64,000 nt of DNA from VRUE01 sp963729995 (GTDB lineage: Bacteria > Actinomycetota > Thermoleophilia > Solirubrobacterales > 70-9), in assembly GCA_963729995.1 (NCBI GenBank), contig CAVSPF010000001.1, forward strand, positions 266,347 through 330,346, read 5' to 3'. Made by a program: the position numbers and the translations under genes. The notes under the pieces are model-generated. The model was not told the origin of the DNA. It ran no database searches and saw only the letters and a program-made list of their open reading frames with translations. Shown one piece after another: positions 8,456 through 17,627 of this stretch (position 1 is its first letter; each line of letters opens with the position of its first letter).

Positions 8456-9376
8456 TTGGTCGGCTCCCTGGTCCTCAACCGCTTTCTGATCGAGCGCCGG
8501 ATCGGCGGCGGCGGGTTCGGGGTCGTCTACGAGGCCTGGGATGGGCGCCTGGAGCGTTCCGTTGCCGTCAAGGCGATCGAATCGCGCGGTGCCCAGGGTT
8601 GCCGCCGCGTGTTGCGCGAGGCACAGGCAGCCGCGCGGCTCAACCATCCCGGCATCGTCACCCTCTACGAGATCGGCGAGGAGGCTGGGAACGCTCTGCT
8701 CGTCAGCGAGCTGGTCGACGGCGAAACACTGGCCCGACTGAGCGACGAAGGCGCCCTCAGCGATCGCGAGATCGGCGAGATCGGCGCCGACCTCTGCGAG
8801 GCGCTGGACCACGCCCATGTTCGTGGCGTCGTCCATCGCGACATAAAGCCGCAGAACGTCCTTGTCACCGAGGACGGCAACCCACGCGCCAAGCTGATGG
8901 ACTTCGGGATCGCCCACCTCGCCGGCGCCGCCGCGCTGACCGCGCCGGGCGATGTCGTCGGCACGCTTGCCTACATGTCTCCAGAGCAGGCCGAGGGTCG
9001 CCCGACGGGCCCCGCGGCGGACGTCTATTCGCTGGCGCTGACGCTTTATGAGTGTTGGAGCGGCGAGAACCCCAACCGGCGCTCGACCCCGGCAGCCACG
9101 GCTCGGGCGATTGGCTCCCGCCCACGGCCCCTGCGCCGGCTGCGTCCGGATCTGCCACGCGAGCTCAGTGACGCGATCGACGCTTGCCTGCAGGCGCGAG
9201 CGTCACGCCGTCCGGGCCTGGAGGAGCTGGGAACGGCGATCGAGGGAGCGCTCGACCAGCTCGCGGAGCGCTCGCCCAATACCGCCACGGCGCTCGGGAT
9301 GCGGCTCGGCGTTGCCGCCGCCGCCGCGCTGGCCGGCGTCTGGCTGGCGGTGGGCCATGGAGCTTTCCTCCCTTGA
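8456..9376 (+). CDS. Ser/Thr protein kinase, small membrane-anchored form
   Basis: About 306 residues with a complete Hanks-type kinase domain: glycine loop RIGGGGFGVVYEA, VAVKAIE lysine, catalytic loop HRDIKPQN, DFG in MDFGIAHL, and SPEQAEG activation segment. A short C-terminal hydrophobic segment (LGVAAAAALAGVWLAVGHG) suggests membrane attachment without a sensor ectodomain. I use the TTG at 8456 because GGAGG lies 4 nt upstream and the protein would then begin VGSLVLNRFLIERRIG, as kinases usually do; an ATG at 8294 is in frame but adds a non-conserved leader. First gene of the cell-wall signalling run. Confidence 0.88.
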   Translation: MVGSLVLNRFLIERRIGGGGFGVVYEAWDGRLERSVAVKAIESRGAQGCRRVLREAQAAARLNHPGIVTLYEIGEEAGNALLVSELVDGETLARLSDEGALSDREIGEIGADLCEALDHAHVRGVVHRDIKPQNVLVTEDGNPRAKLMDFGIAHLAGAAALTAPGDVVGTLAYMSPEQAEGRPTGPAADVYSLALTLYECWSGENPNRRSTPAATARAIGSRPRPLRRLRPDLPRELSDAIDACLQARASRRPGLEELGTAIEGALDQLAERSPNTATALGMRLGVAAAAALAGVWLAVGHGAFLP

Positions 9377-9490
9377 GATGGTCGACCCCGCGACCATTCG
9401 GGTGGGCATGGCCCTAGGTTCAACCATCTAGGATTTCAGCCTGCTTCGCGCCCCCGGACAACCGCAGCGCGCTTTGCGAGAGGAGCCCCA

Positions 9491-10258
9491 ATCAGCGTTC
9501 TACGCAACCTCGAGAGTCGAATCGAAGGCCTCGTCGAGGGCGTCTTCAGCCGCGCCTTCAGCTCCGAGGTGCAGCCGGTCGAGCTTGCCCGCAAGCTCGC
9601 CAAGGAGATGGACGCGCATAAGACCGCCGGCGTGGCCCGGGTCTACGTGCCCAACGAGTACACGGTCTATCTGTCCAAGCGGGATCGCACCAAGCTGGAG
9701 GGCTATGAGCGCTCGCTCGAGCAGGAGCTGGCCGGCTACCTGCTCGAGCACGCACGCCGCCGCGACTACGACCCCTTGACTCGCCCCTCGGTCGAGTTCA
9801 AGACGGACGAGCGCCTGCGCCTTGGCGAGTTCGGGATTCAGACGCGCCTGGTCAAGCCGCCCGCGCACGAGGGGGGCAGCCCAAGCCAGGGCGAGGAGGG
9901 ACACACGATGGTCTACTCGGCGCCGCGGGCCACCGCCGGCCCACCCGCCGAGCCCGCACCGGCCGCCGCCGTCGCAACCCGCGCGGTCGTCGCCCTCGAC
10001 GACCGCCGCTACGTGCTGGAGGGGCCACGGGGGACGATCGGCCGCGCCAAGGACGCCGACTGCGTGCTGCGCGACCCGAACGTCTCCCGCCATCATGCGG
10101 AGCTGCGGCGCTCCCCCGCGGGCGATTGGACGATCGCCGACCTCGGCTCCACCAACGGGATCAAGGTCAACGGCCAGCGGGTGGGCTCGAGCAGGCTCCG
10201 TTCCGGCGACCAGGTCACCCTCGGCACGACGACCTTCCTGTTCGACATCGAGCAGTAG
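9491..10258 (+). CDS. fhaA: FhaA-like protein (DUF3662 plus FHA domain)
   Basis: Phosphothreonine-reading adaptor of the actinobacterial cell-wall kinase network. The N-terminal DUF3662-type domain covers residues 1 to about 115 and starts ISVLRNLESRIEGLVEG. A Pro/Ala linker follows, then a C-terminal FHA domain with GRAKDADCVL, SRHHAEL and STNGIKVNG. No ATG, GTG or TTG is in frame upstream of the conserved N-terminus. The codon at the expected Met position is ATC (9491), with a GAGAGGAG ribosome site 7 nt before it. The first in-frame conventional start, GTG 9569, would delete about 26 conserved residues. Either an ATC start is used or the base is an error. fhaB follows 3 bp downstream. Confidence 0.85.
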   Translation: MSVLRNLESRIEGLVEGVFSRAFSSEVQPVELARKLAKEMDAHKTAGVARVYVPNEYTVYLSKRDRTKLEGYERSLEQELAGYLLEHARRRDYDPLTRPSVEFKTDERLRLGEFGIQTRLVKPPAHEGGSPSQGEEGHTMVYSAPRATAGPPAEPAPAAAVATRAVVALDDRRYVLEGPRGTIGRAKDADCVLRDPNVSRHHAELRRSPAGDWTIADLGSTNGIKVNGQRVGSSRLRSGDQVTLGTTTFLFDIEQ

Positions 10259-10261
10259 CGC

Positions 10262-10732
10262 GTGGCCTACGACCCGATCTCCGTCGCGCTCAAGTTCGGC
10301 TTCCTCGCCGTCCTCTACCTGTTTCTGCTCTGGATCGCCCGCAGCGCGTTGAAGGACCTGCGCGGCACGATGGCCCCCGCGCCCGACGCGACGGGCTTTC
10401 ATCCAGCGCCCGCCTTCAGCGGGGCCTCGAGGCGTACCGACGCGTGGCTGGTGGCCGAGCGCGGTGGCGGCCTGAGGGAGGGCGAGCGCTTCGATCTGAT
10501 CGGCGGGCTGTCGATCGGTCGCTCCACGGAGGCAGACGTCCAGATCGAGGACCGCTACGCCTCCGGCCTGCACGCGAGGATCTTCTCCCGCGATGGCCGC
10601 ACCTACATCGAAGACATGAGCTCGACCAACGGCACGCTCTTGAATAGGGCGACCCTTCGCGGGGAGGCCGAGTTGATCGACGGCGACGCGGTGCAGATCG
10701 GCGACACCGAGTTCCGTTACGAGACGGGGTGA
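10262..10732 (+). CDS. fhaB: FhaB-like membrane FHA protein
   Basis: 156 residues from a GTG start. A single N-terminal transmembrane helix (FGFLAVLYLFLLWIARSAL) is followed by a linker and a C-terminal FHA domain with IGGLSIGRSTEADVQI, SGLHARIF and STNGTLLN. In mycobacteria FhaB/FipA binds phosphorylated division proteins and is a kinase substrate; the same role is inferred from domain order and position between fhaA and the PP2C phosphatase. Its stop overlaps the GTG start of the phosphatase. Confidence 0.9.
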   Translation: MAYDPISVALKFGFLAVLYLFLLWIARSALKDLRGTMAPAPDATGFHPAPAFSGASRRTDAWLVAERGGGLREGERFDLIGGLSIGRSTEADVQIEDRYASGLHARIFSRDGRTYIEDMSSTNGTLLNRATLRGEAELIDGDAVQIGDTEFRYETG

Positions 10733-11913
10733 GCATGCTGCGCGTAGACGACCAGGCGTTTCGCACCGATACCGGCCGGCAGCGAAATGCAAATGAGGAC
10801 GCCCTCTTCGTCCGCACGCCGATCTTCGTCGTCGCCGATGGGATGGGGGGCGCCCAGGCCGGCGAGGTCGCCTCGAAAGCGGCCACCGAGGCATTCGACC
10901 GCGACCTGCCCGACGCCCCGCCCGAGCGCATCCTCCGCGAGACGATCGAGGCGGCCAACCGGAGGATCCACGACCTCGCCCGGGCCGATCCTTCGCGGGC
11001 CGGGATGGGCACGACGATCACCGCGGCGATCGTCAACGCCGAGGGCGAGGAGGTCTGCATCGGCCATGTTGGCGACAGTCGCGCATACCGGTTCCGCGGC
11101 GGCAGGTTGGAACGCCTCACCCGCGATCACTCGTTGGTCGAGGAGATGCGCCGCAAGGGCCAGATAACGGACGCCCAGGCGGAAGACCACCCGCAGCGGT
11201 CGATCATCACGCGGGCCCTGGGGCCGGAGCCGGAGGTCGAGGTCGACGTGCAGACGGTGCCGGCGGACGCCGGCGATGTCTTCCTGCTCTGCTCCGACGG
11301 GCTGACCACGATGCTCGACGAGGAGCGAATCAGGGGCATCCTGGCCGGCGCCGCATCGATGAGCGAGGCGGTGCGCGTGCTGGTCGACGAGGCGAATCGT
11401 GCTGGCGGCCGCGACAACATCACGGCGCTCGCGTTGCGCTTGGAGGACGTCAACGCTCCACAGCGGGCGCCCGAGCGCCCGACCCTGGTGGGCCCCTCTG
11501 CCGAGCAGGCCGGCCTCACCACAACCGAGGTGCGCCGCCGTCTGGCCGCCGAGGCGGCGCGGCAGCGGCGGGAGCAGCAGCCGACCCGGCCGAGGCGCCG
11601 CCGGCTGCGAACAGCGGCGAAGGCCCTCGCTGCCATCGTCGTGATCGCCGCCATCGTGGCCGGCGCCTGGTACGGCAGCCGGCAGGTGTGGTTCCTCGGC
11701 ACCGACTCCGGCGGCCGCGTCGCCCTCTACCGCGGCCTGCCGTACGACCTGCCCTTCGGCATCCAGCTGTACGAGGAGCGCTACGCGAGCCCAATCCAGA
11801 CCACCTCATTGCCGGGCCGCCGCCGCAATGCGGCCACCGGCCACGATCTCCGCTCCCGCTCCGACGCGGTGTCGTTGATCGAAGAAATCGAACGCAGCCA
11901 GGGGCTCCCTTGA
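10729..11913 (+). CDS. pstP: PP2C-family Ser/Thr protein phosphatase
   Basis: 394 residues. The cytosolic PP2C catalytic domain (residues 1-240) has the metal-binding motifs NEDALF, VADGMGGAQAGE, GMGTTITAA, HVGDSRAYRF, CSDGLTTML and GGRDNITAL. A basic linker and one transmembrane helix (ALAAIVVIAAIVAGAWYGS) follow, then a short exterior tail. PstP is the single phosphatase that reverses the PknA/PknB class of kinases in actinobacteria. The GTG start overlaps fhaB and the TGA overlaps the TTG start of rodA, so translational coupling on both sides is likely. Confidence 0.95.
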   Translation: MSMLRVDDQAFRTDTGRQRNANEDALFVRTPIFVVADGMGGAQAGEVASKAATEAFDRDLPDAPPERILRETIEAANRRIHDLARADPSRAGMGTTITAAIVNAEGEEVCIGHVGDSRAYRFRGGRLERLTRDHSLVEEMRRKGQITDAQAEDHPQRSIITRALGPEPEVEVDVQTVPADAGDVFLLCSDGLTTMLDEERIRGILAGAASMSEAVRVLVDEANRAGGRDNITALALRLEDVNAPQRAPERPTLVGPSAEQAGLTTTEVRRRLAAEAARQRREQQPTRPRRRRLRTAAKALAAIVVIAAIVAGAWYGSRQVWFLGTDSGGRVALYRGLPYDLPFGIQLYEERYASPIQTTSLPGRRRNAATGHDLRSRSDAVSLIEEIERSQGLP

Positions 11914-13235
11914 GCTCGACCAGGAACCGGGAGCTGGCGGCCCTGGTTCCCGTCGCCCTGCTGCTCACCGCCGGGTTCGCCGCGGTCTTCGCCCAGGAGA
12001 ACGCACGGCTGGGCAACCTCAGCCTGGTCTACGGCGCGTACTTCCTCGCCCTCTGCGTCGCCACCCATGTCTACCTGCGGATCCGCCTTCCCGACGCGGA
12101 CCCCTATCTCTTCCCGCTGGTGGCGCTGCTGACCACCTTCGGGCTGGTGATGGTCTACCGGATCGACGCGAGTCTGGCGCGCGACCAGGCCAACTGGTTC
12201 GTGCTCGGCCTCGTCCTCTTCGCGCTGGCGATCCACTTCCTGCGCGACTACGACGTGCTGGAGCGGTACCGCTACACGATCGCGGCGGTCGGCCTGCTGC
12301 TGCTGCTGGCGCCGCGGCTGCCCGGGATCGGCGAGCAGGTCAACGGCGCCTACCTCGGGGTGAAGGTCGGCCCGTTCGCCTTCCAGCCAGCCGAGTTCTC
12401 GAAGATCTGCATCGTCGTCTTCCTCGCCAGCTACCTGCGTGAGCACCGCGAGGTGCTGATCGTCGGCGCGCGGCGGGTGCTCGGCGTCACGCTGCCGCCC
12501 CTCAAGCACCTCGGTCCCCTGCTGGTCGTCTGGGGAGCGTCGATGCTGATGCTCGTCTTCATCCGCGACCTGGGCAGCTCGCTGATGTTCTTTGCCGCCT
12601 TCCTGGCGCTGCTCTACGTGGCGACGGGACGCTTCTCCTTCGTGGTGATAGGGATGGCGATGTTCCTGCTCGGCGCCTGGTTCTTCGCCTCCACCGTGCC
12701 CCACGTCCACGACCGGGTCGAAGTCTGGCTCGATCCCTACCAGCACTCGGCCTCAACCGGGTACCAGATCCTCCAGTCGATGTTCGCCCAGGCGGACGGC
12801 GGCCTGTTCGGGAAAGGATTCGGCCAGGGGCTGATCACCATCCCCGGCACCAACGAAGCCCTGCTGCCAGCCGCTCAGACCGACACGATCTACGCGCTGA
12901 TCGTCAACGAGCTGGGCCTGTTCGGCGCCTGCGCCGTGGTGCTGATCTACCTGCTTGTCACGGCGCGGGGCTTCAAGGTCGCCCTGCTTGCGGACGACGG
13001 CTTCTCGAAGCTGCTCGCCACGGGGTTGACGGCCGTCTTCGCGATCCAGGCGTTCGTGATCATCGGCGGCGTCACCCGGGTGATCCCACTGACCGGCGTG
13101 ACCCTGCCCTTCATCAGCTACGGCGGCAGCTCGATCGTCGCCAACTTCGTGCTGCTGGCCCTGCTGCTGCTGATCTCCGACCGCGCTCGGCGCGAGGCCT
13201 CGGCGCGCGGCGGGCCTGCGATGGAACGCTCGTGA
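11910..13235 (+). CDS. rodA: FtsW/RodA/SpoVE-family SEDS glycosyltransferase
   Basis: Peptidoglycan polymerase of the SEDS family, 441 residues with about ten membrane helices. Family motifs seen are PAEFSKICIVVFLASYL, IRDLGSSLM, STGYQILQSMFAQADGGLFGKG, LPAAQTDTIYALIVNELG and LPFISYGGSSI. The start is TTG at 11910, overlapping the TGA of pstP; the sequence upstream in this frame is the shadow of pstP. It is paired with a class B PBP (4-bp overlap), the usual SEDS-transpeptidase partnership. Gene order favours RodA (elongation) over FtsW, but sequence alone does not settle this. Confidence 0.94.
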   Translation: MSSTRNRELAALVPVALLLTAGFAAVFAQENARLGNLSLVYGAYFLALCVATHVYLRIRLPDADPYLFPLVALLTTFGLVMVYRIDASLARDQANWFVLGLVLFALAIHFLRDYDVLERYRYTIAAVGLLLLLAPRLPGIGEQVNGAYLGVKVGPFAFQPAEFSKICIVVFLASYLREHREVLIVGARRVLGVTLPPLKHLGPLLVVWGASMLMLVFIRDLGSSLMFFAAFLALLYVATGRFSFVVIGMAMFLLGAWFFASTVPHVHDRVEVWLDPYQHSASTGYQILQSMFAQADGGLFGKGFGQGLITIPGTNEALLPAAQTDTIYALIVNELGLFGACAVVLIYLLVTARGFKVALLADDGFSKLLATGLTAVFAIQAFVIIGGVTRVIPLTGVTLPFISYGGSSIVANFVLLALLLLISDRARREASARGGPAMERS

Positions 13236-14695
13236 ACCGCCAGATCGTCAGGCTGTTCGGGCTCATCGTCCTGCTCTTCGCGGTGCTGGTGGGCTTCACG
13301 TCGTACTGGTCGGTGTTCGACGCCAAGTCGCTGAAGGAAAAGGACGTGAACCACCGGCCGCTGCTCGAGCAGCAGCAGATCCCGCGCGGGCGGATCCTCG
13401 CCGACGACGGCACGGTCATCGCCAAGTCGTACTCGAAGGGCCACGGCACGGGGAAGCGCTACATCCGCCGCTACCCGCTGGGGGCGCTCTTCGGCCACCC
13501 GATCGGCTACAGCTTCGTGCGCTACGGCCAGTCCGAATTCGAGCTGTCCCACAACAGCGAACTGACCGGCGAAGAAGAATCGGAATTCGGCTCGATCCTC
13601 GACCAGCTGAGCGGCCACAAGCAGGAAGGCAACGACATCGTCACCAACCTCGACCCGAAGGCGCAGGAAGTGGCGCTGAAAGGCCTTCAAAGCGCCGGCT
13701 TCGGTGCCGTTGCCGCGATCGAACCGAGCACCGGGGAGGTCAAGGTCCTGGCCTCGAATTCTCCCTACAACCCCAACTCGATCCCCAAGAAGCTGGGCGA
13801 GCTGAACACGGAGAACGTCACCACGCCGCTGGTGAACCGGGCGACGTACGCGCGCTACCCGCCGGGCTCGACCTTCAAGGTCGTGACTGCGGCGGCCGGT
13901 CTCGAATCCGGCGCCATCACCCCGGAAACGACGATCAACGCGCCGGGGTCGATCATCGACGAAGGCCACGCGCTCGACAACGACGGGCTGGTCAACTGGG
14001 GACCGATCAGCCTCGACACCGCCTTGACCAACTCGGTCAACACCTGGTTCGGCCAACTCGGCCAGAAACTCGGCCAGGAAAGGCTCTTCTCGACGATGGA
14101 AAAGTTTGGGTTCGGGTCGCTCCCGCCGATCGACCTGCCCGAAGGAGAGTTGCTGCCGAGCGGCGTCGCCAGCGAAAACAACGAGATCCTGCGCCGCAAG
14201 GACCCGGTCGACCTGGCGCGCGTCGCGATCGGCCAGGAGCGGCTGCTGGCGACGCCGCTGCAGATCGCGATGGTCGCCTCGGCGGTCGCCAACCACGGCA
14301 AGCTGATGAAGCCGCAGATCTGGAACCGCGTAGTCAACGCCGACGGCAGCGTCACCAAGCGGATGAGCCCCGACGTCTACAGCGAACCGATCTCGGCGAA
14401 GACGGCAGAAGAGCTGACCACGGCGATGGAAGGCGTGGTCAAAGCAGGGACGGGAACCAATGCCGAGATCCCGGGCGTGCCTGTCGCCGGCAAGACGGGA
14501 ACGGCCGAAACGCCCGGCAACAAAGCCTGCGGCGGCGGCGCGGAAGAAAACCAGGCGTGGTTCATGGGCTTCGCCCCGGCCAACAAACCGAAGATCGCGA
14601 TCGCGGTCTCGGTCGAGTGCACACCGCATTTCGGCAACGACGTCGCGGCGCCGATCTTTCGCGCCGTCGCGGAAACGATCCTGAACGGAGGCTGA
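13232..14695 (+). CDS. pbpA: Class B penicillin-binding protein transpeptidase
   Basis: 487 residues, GTG start. One N-terminal anchor (IVRLFGLIVLLFAVLVGF) precedes a periplasmic dimerisation region and a transpeptidase domain. Catalytic motifs are SxxK with Ser213 in YPPGSTFK, SxN in TNSVNTW, and KTG in VAGKTGTAE. It crosslinks the glycan made by the adjacent SEDS protein. Unlike its neighbours, this gene uses many GAA codons in its middle and C-terminal part, a small codon-use shift. The start overlaps rodA by 4 bp; pknB starts 36 bp after its stop. Confidence 0.96.
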   Translation: MNRQIVRLFGLIVLLFAVLVGFTSYWSVFDAKSLKEKDVNHRPLLEQQQIPRGRILADDGTVIAKSYSKGHGTGKRYIRRYPLGALFGHPIGYSFVRYGQSEFELSHNSELTGEEESEFGSILDQLSGHKQEGNDIVTNLDPKAQEVALKGLQSAGFGAVAAIEPSTGEVKVLASNSPYNPNSIPKKLGELNTENVTTPLVNRATYARYPPGSTFKVVTAAAGLESGAITPETTINAPGSIIDEGHALDNDGLVNWGPISLDTALTNSVNTWFGQLGQKLGQERLFSTMEKFGFGSLPPIDLPEGELLPSGVASENNEILRRKDPVDLARVAIGQERLLATPLQIAMVASAVANHGKLMKPQIWNRVVNADGSVTKRMSPDVYSEPISAKTAEELTTAMEGVVKAGTGTNAEIPGVPVAGKTGTAETPGNKACGGGAEENQAWFMGFAPANKPKIAIAVSVECTPHFGNDVAAPIFRAVAETILNGG

Positions 14696-14731
14696 GCCGC
14701 TATGACAAACGATATGTGGGAGGGGGTGTGA

Positions 14732-16657
14732 ATGGCTGAGATCCGCGAGGGGAGCGTGGTCGACGGGCGCTACCGGATGCTGCGCCGGATCGGATCGGGC
14801 GGCATGGCCGACGTGTGGCTCGCCGAGGACCCACACCTGCAGCGCCGCGTTGCGCTGAAGATCCTCCACCCACATTTCTCTCAGGACCGCGCGTTCATCG
14901 AGCGCTTCCGCCGCGAGGCGGAGGCCGCAGCCGCCCTCCAGCACCCGAACATCGTTGCCGTCTTCGACCGCGGTGAGTACGAGGGGGCGTACTACATCGC
15001 GATGCAGTACATCGAGGGCCGCACGCTGAAGGCGGTGATCGACTCCGGGCTGACCCCGAAGGAGGCGGTGGCCCTGATCCGCCAGGTGCTCGAGGCTGCC
15101 CGCTTCGCGCATCGGCACGGGATCGTGCACCGCGATCTGAAGCCGCAGAACGTGATCGTCGATGCCGAGGGCAAGGCCATCGTCACGGACTTCGGGATCG
15201 CCCGCGCGGGCGCCTCGGAGGTCACCCAGGTCGGCTTGGTGATCGGCACCCCGCACTACATCTCGCCCGAGCAGGCGCAGGGAATGGCCGTAACCGCCGC
15301 CTCCGACCTCTACTCGGTTGGCGTGATGCTGTACGAGGCGCTGGCAGGCCGGGTGCCGTTCGACGGCGACAGCGGCGTCGCGGTGGCGATGAAGCAGGTC
15401 TCGCAGGTGCCGCGACCCCCGAGCTTCTTCAACCCGCTTGTCTCGCCCGCGCTCGACGCGGTGATCGCACGGGCGCTGAAAAAGGATCCGGCGGAGCGCT
15501 TCCAGAGCGCCGACACGTTCATCGCCGCGCTCGACGAGGCCGTGCGCATGCCCGGCACACCGGGCGGCGGGACCGCCGTGTTCGCGGCCCTGCCCCCCGC
15601 CGCCCCCGCTCCGCCGCAGGCGTGGGAGGCGGAAGCCGAGGAGGAACGCCACGGTCGCCGGGTGGCCTGGCTGCTCGTGCTGGCCGCCGTGCTGTTCGGT
15701 GCAGTGGTGGGTCTCACGCTGACCCGCGACACGACGACCCGCGTCCCCAGCGTGGTCGGCAACCAGCTCAACGTGGCGATTGCGCTGTTGCAGCAGGAAG
15801 GCTTCCCGATCGGCGGAGTGCAGCGGGTGCGGCGCTCGACGGCGGCGGACACGGTGCTCGAGCAGGACCCTGCGGCCGCGCCACCGGCCAAGCAGGCGGA
15901 GATGAATTGTGCGCTGCTCACGTTCTTCTGCTCGAAGCCGAAGGTGACCCTCACCGTCAGCGCCGGCCCCGGCAGCGTCAGGGTGCCGTCGACCGCCGCC
16001 CTGCCGCGTGCCGAAGCGGTCGCCAGGCTGAGGAAGGCAGGGCTCCAACCACAGGTGAAGACCGTCAACTCGCAAAAGGTCGAAACCGGCCTTGTGATCC
16101 ACTCCGACCCCCCGGGCGGCATGACGGCCAGGCGCGGCTCCACCGTCACCCTGTTCGTTTCGGCTGGGCCCAAGCTCGCCAGGGTTCCGGTCCTGGTCGG
16201 GACCCAGCGATCGGTGGCGGTGCAGCAGATCCGCGGCGCCGGCTTCGTTCCCAGCGTTTCAGAAGAGAGCAGCTCCACGGCGGCGGGCGAGGTGATCCGA
16301 CAGTTGCCGAATGCTGGAACGGAGCTGCCTTCCGGCTCGTCCATCTCGATCGTGGTCTCCAAGGGAGACAAGAGCGAAAAGGTCGCGGTTCCGAACGTGA
16401 TCGGCAAGCTGCGCGCCGACGCCGAACGGGAAGTGCGCAGGGCGAACCTGATGCCCTTCGTGCAGGAACAGGAAACCGAAACGCCCAGTCAGGTCGGCCG
16501 CGTGACCGACCAGTTCCCGCCGCCGGGCTCGGAAGTCGCTCCCGGCACCGGCGTCACGGTGATCGTCGGCAAGACCGCGGCGAATCCGACCACGCCGGAA
16601 TCGACCGTCCCGCAGGCGCCGACCGGCTGCATCTGCGCGATACGCGGGGTGTCGTGA
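14732..16657 (+). CDS. pknB: PASTA-domain Ser/Thr protein kinase (PknB type)
   Basis: 641 residues. The N-terminal kinase domain has GSGGMADVWLAED, VALKILH, HRDLKPQN and TDFGIARA. After a linker and one membrane helix (VAWLLVLAAVLFGAVVGL) come four extracellular PASTA repeats starting near VPSVVGNQL, VPSTAALPR, VPVLVGTQR and VPNVIGKLR, which in PknB bind muropeptide or lipid II. PASTA 1 has an inserted Cys-containing loop (AEMNCALLTFFCSKPK), possibly a disulfide. The ATG is preceded by GGGAGGGGG. It overlaps ddl by one base (TGATG). It is expected to phosphorylate FhaA, FhaB, SEDS and PBP partners encoded just upstream. Confidence 0.96.
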   Translation: MAEIREGSVVDGRYRMLRRIGSGGMADVWLAEDPHLQRRVALKILHPHFSQDRAFIERFRREAEAAAALQHPNIVAVFDRGEYEGAYYIAMQYIEGRTLKAVIDSGLTPKEAVALIRQVLEAARFAHRHGIVHRDLKPQNVIVDAEGKAIVTDFGIARAGASEVTQVGLVIGTPHYISPEQAQGMAVTAASDLYSVGVMLYEALAGRVPFDGDSGVAVAMKQVSQVPRPPSFFNPLVSPALDAVIARALKKDPAERFQSADTFIAALDEAVRMPGTPGGGTAVFAALPPAAPAPPQAWEAEAEEERHGRRVAWLLVLAAVLFGAVVGLTLTRDTTTRVPSVVGNQLNVAIALLQQEGFPIGGVQRVRRSTAADTVLEQDPAAAPPAKQAEMNCALLTFFCSKPKVTLTVSAGPGSVRVPSTAALPRAEAVARLRKAGLQPQVKTVNSQKVETGLVIHSDPPGGMTARRGSTVTLFVSAGPKLARVPVLVGTQRSVAVQQIRGAGFVPSVSEESSSTAAGEVIRQLPNAGTELPSGSSISIVVSKGDKSEKVAVPNVIGKLRADAEREVRRANLMPFVQEQETETPSQVGRVTDQFPPPGSEVAPGTGVTVIVGKTAANPTTPESTVPQAPTGCICAIRGVS

Positions 16658-17625
16658 TGAGGGTGGCGGTGCTCTCAGGTGGGCGCTCGTCCGAGCACGA
16701 TGTCTCGCTGCGCTCAGGCGAGGCCGTGGCCGCCGGCTTGGAGGAGGCTGGTCACGCCGCGCTGCGGGTGAGAATCGCCCCCGACGGGTCCTGGAGCTGC
16801 GAAGGCGCCCCGGTCGCGCTGACACCCGGTGGCGGCCTGCTCGGCGCCGATGCCGTGTTCCCGGCCCTGCACGGGCCATTTGGAGAGGACGGCAGCATCC
16901 AGGGCCTGCTCGAGTGCCTCGACGTCCCCTACGTCGGCTCCGATGTGCTTGCCTCGGCGATCTGCATGGACAAGCTCACCCTGAAGCGACTCTTCGCCCA
17001 GCATGGCATCTCGCAGGTCGAGTTCGTCGGCGTCGGAGAGGATGGCTGGCGCGAGCGCTGCGAGGCGATGGGCCGGCCTCTCTGGGTGAAGCCTTCGCGG
17101 CTCGGGTCGAGTGTCGGGATCAGCAAGGTGGATGGGACCGAAGAGGAGCTGGACGGGGCGGTCGAGCTGGCCCTTCGCCACGATCCGCGCGTCATCGTCG
17201 AGGCCTCTGCCCAGGGGCGTGAGGTCGAGTGCTCGCTGCTGGGAAACGAGGGGGTCGAGGCTTCGCTGCCGGGTGAGGTGATCGCCCACGGCGACTGGTA
17301 CGACTACGAGACGAAGTACGCCGACGGTGGGATGGAGCTGGTCGTCCCGGCGCCGATCCCAGACACGCAGCTCGCCCGCGTCCGCGAGCTCGCGGTCACC
17401 GCCTTCAAGCTCGCCGGCTGCTCAGGGCTCGCCCGCTGCGACTTCTTCGTCGAGCCGGACGGCGAGGTGCTCGTCAACGAGATCAACACGATGCCCGGCT
17501 TCACCGAGACCAGCGTCTACGCGAAGCTCTGGGAGGCCGGCGGCGTCGGCTACGCGGTTCTCTGCGGCCGCCTCGTGCACCTCGCCCTCGAGCGTTACGC
17601 CACCGCCCGCTCCCACGCGTTCTGA
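16657..17625 (+). CDS. ddl: D-alanine--D-alanine ligase
   Basis: ATP-grasp enzyme making D-Ala-D-Ala for peptidoglycan precursor synthesis, 322 residues. Motifs are LSGGRSSEHDVSLRSG at the N-terminus, HGPFGEDGSIQG, KPSRLGSSVGISKV (ATP loop), EVECSLLG, and NEINTMPGFTETSVY (Mg ligands). The ATG sits in TGATGAG overlapping the pknB stop, so it belongs to the same operon. This places substrate supply next to the kinase that senses precursors. The YSGAL-type omega-loop reads DYETKYADGG, the usual Ddl form rather than a vancomycin-type ligase. Confidence 0.96.
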   Translation: MRVAVLSGGRSSEHDVSLRSGEAVAAGLEEAGHAALRVRIAPDGSWSCEGAPVALTPGGGLLGADAVFPALHGPFGEDGSIQGLLECLDVPYVGSDVLASAICMDKLTLKRLFAQHGISQVEFVGVGEDGWRERCEAMGRPLWVKPSRLGSSVGISKVDGTEEELDGAVELALRHDPRVIVEASAQGREVECSLLGNEGVEASLPGEVIAHGDWYDYETKYADGGMELVVPAPIPDTQLARVRELAVTAFKLAGCSGLARCDFFVEPDGEVLVNEINTMPGFTETSVYAKLWEAGGVGYAVLCGRLVHLALERYATARSHAF

Positions 17626-17627
17626 GG

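Noticed and set aside
13118..16102. 994-codon minus-strand open frame opposite pbpA and pknB
   Set aside because: Spans two well-conserved plus-strand genes and an intergenic gap; the translation has no domain pattern.
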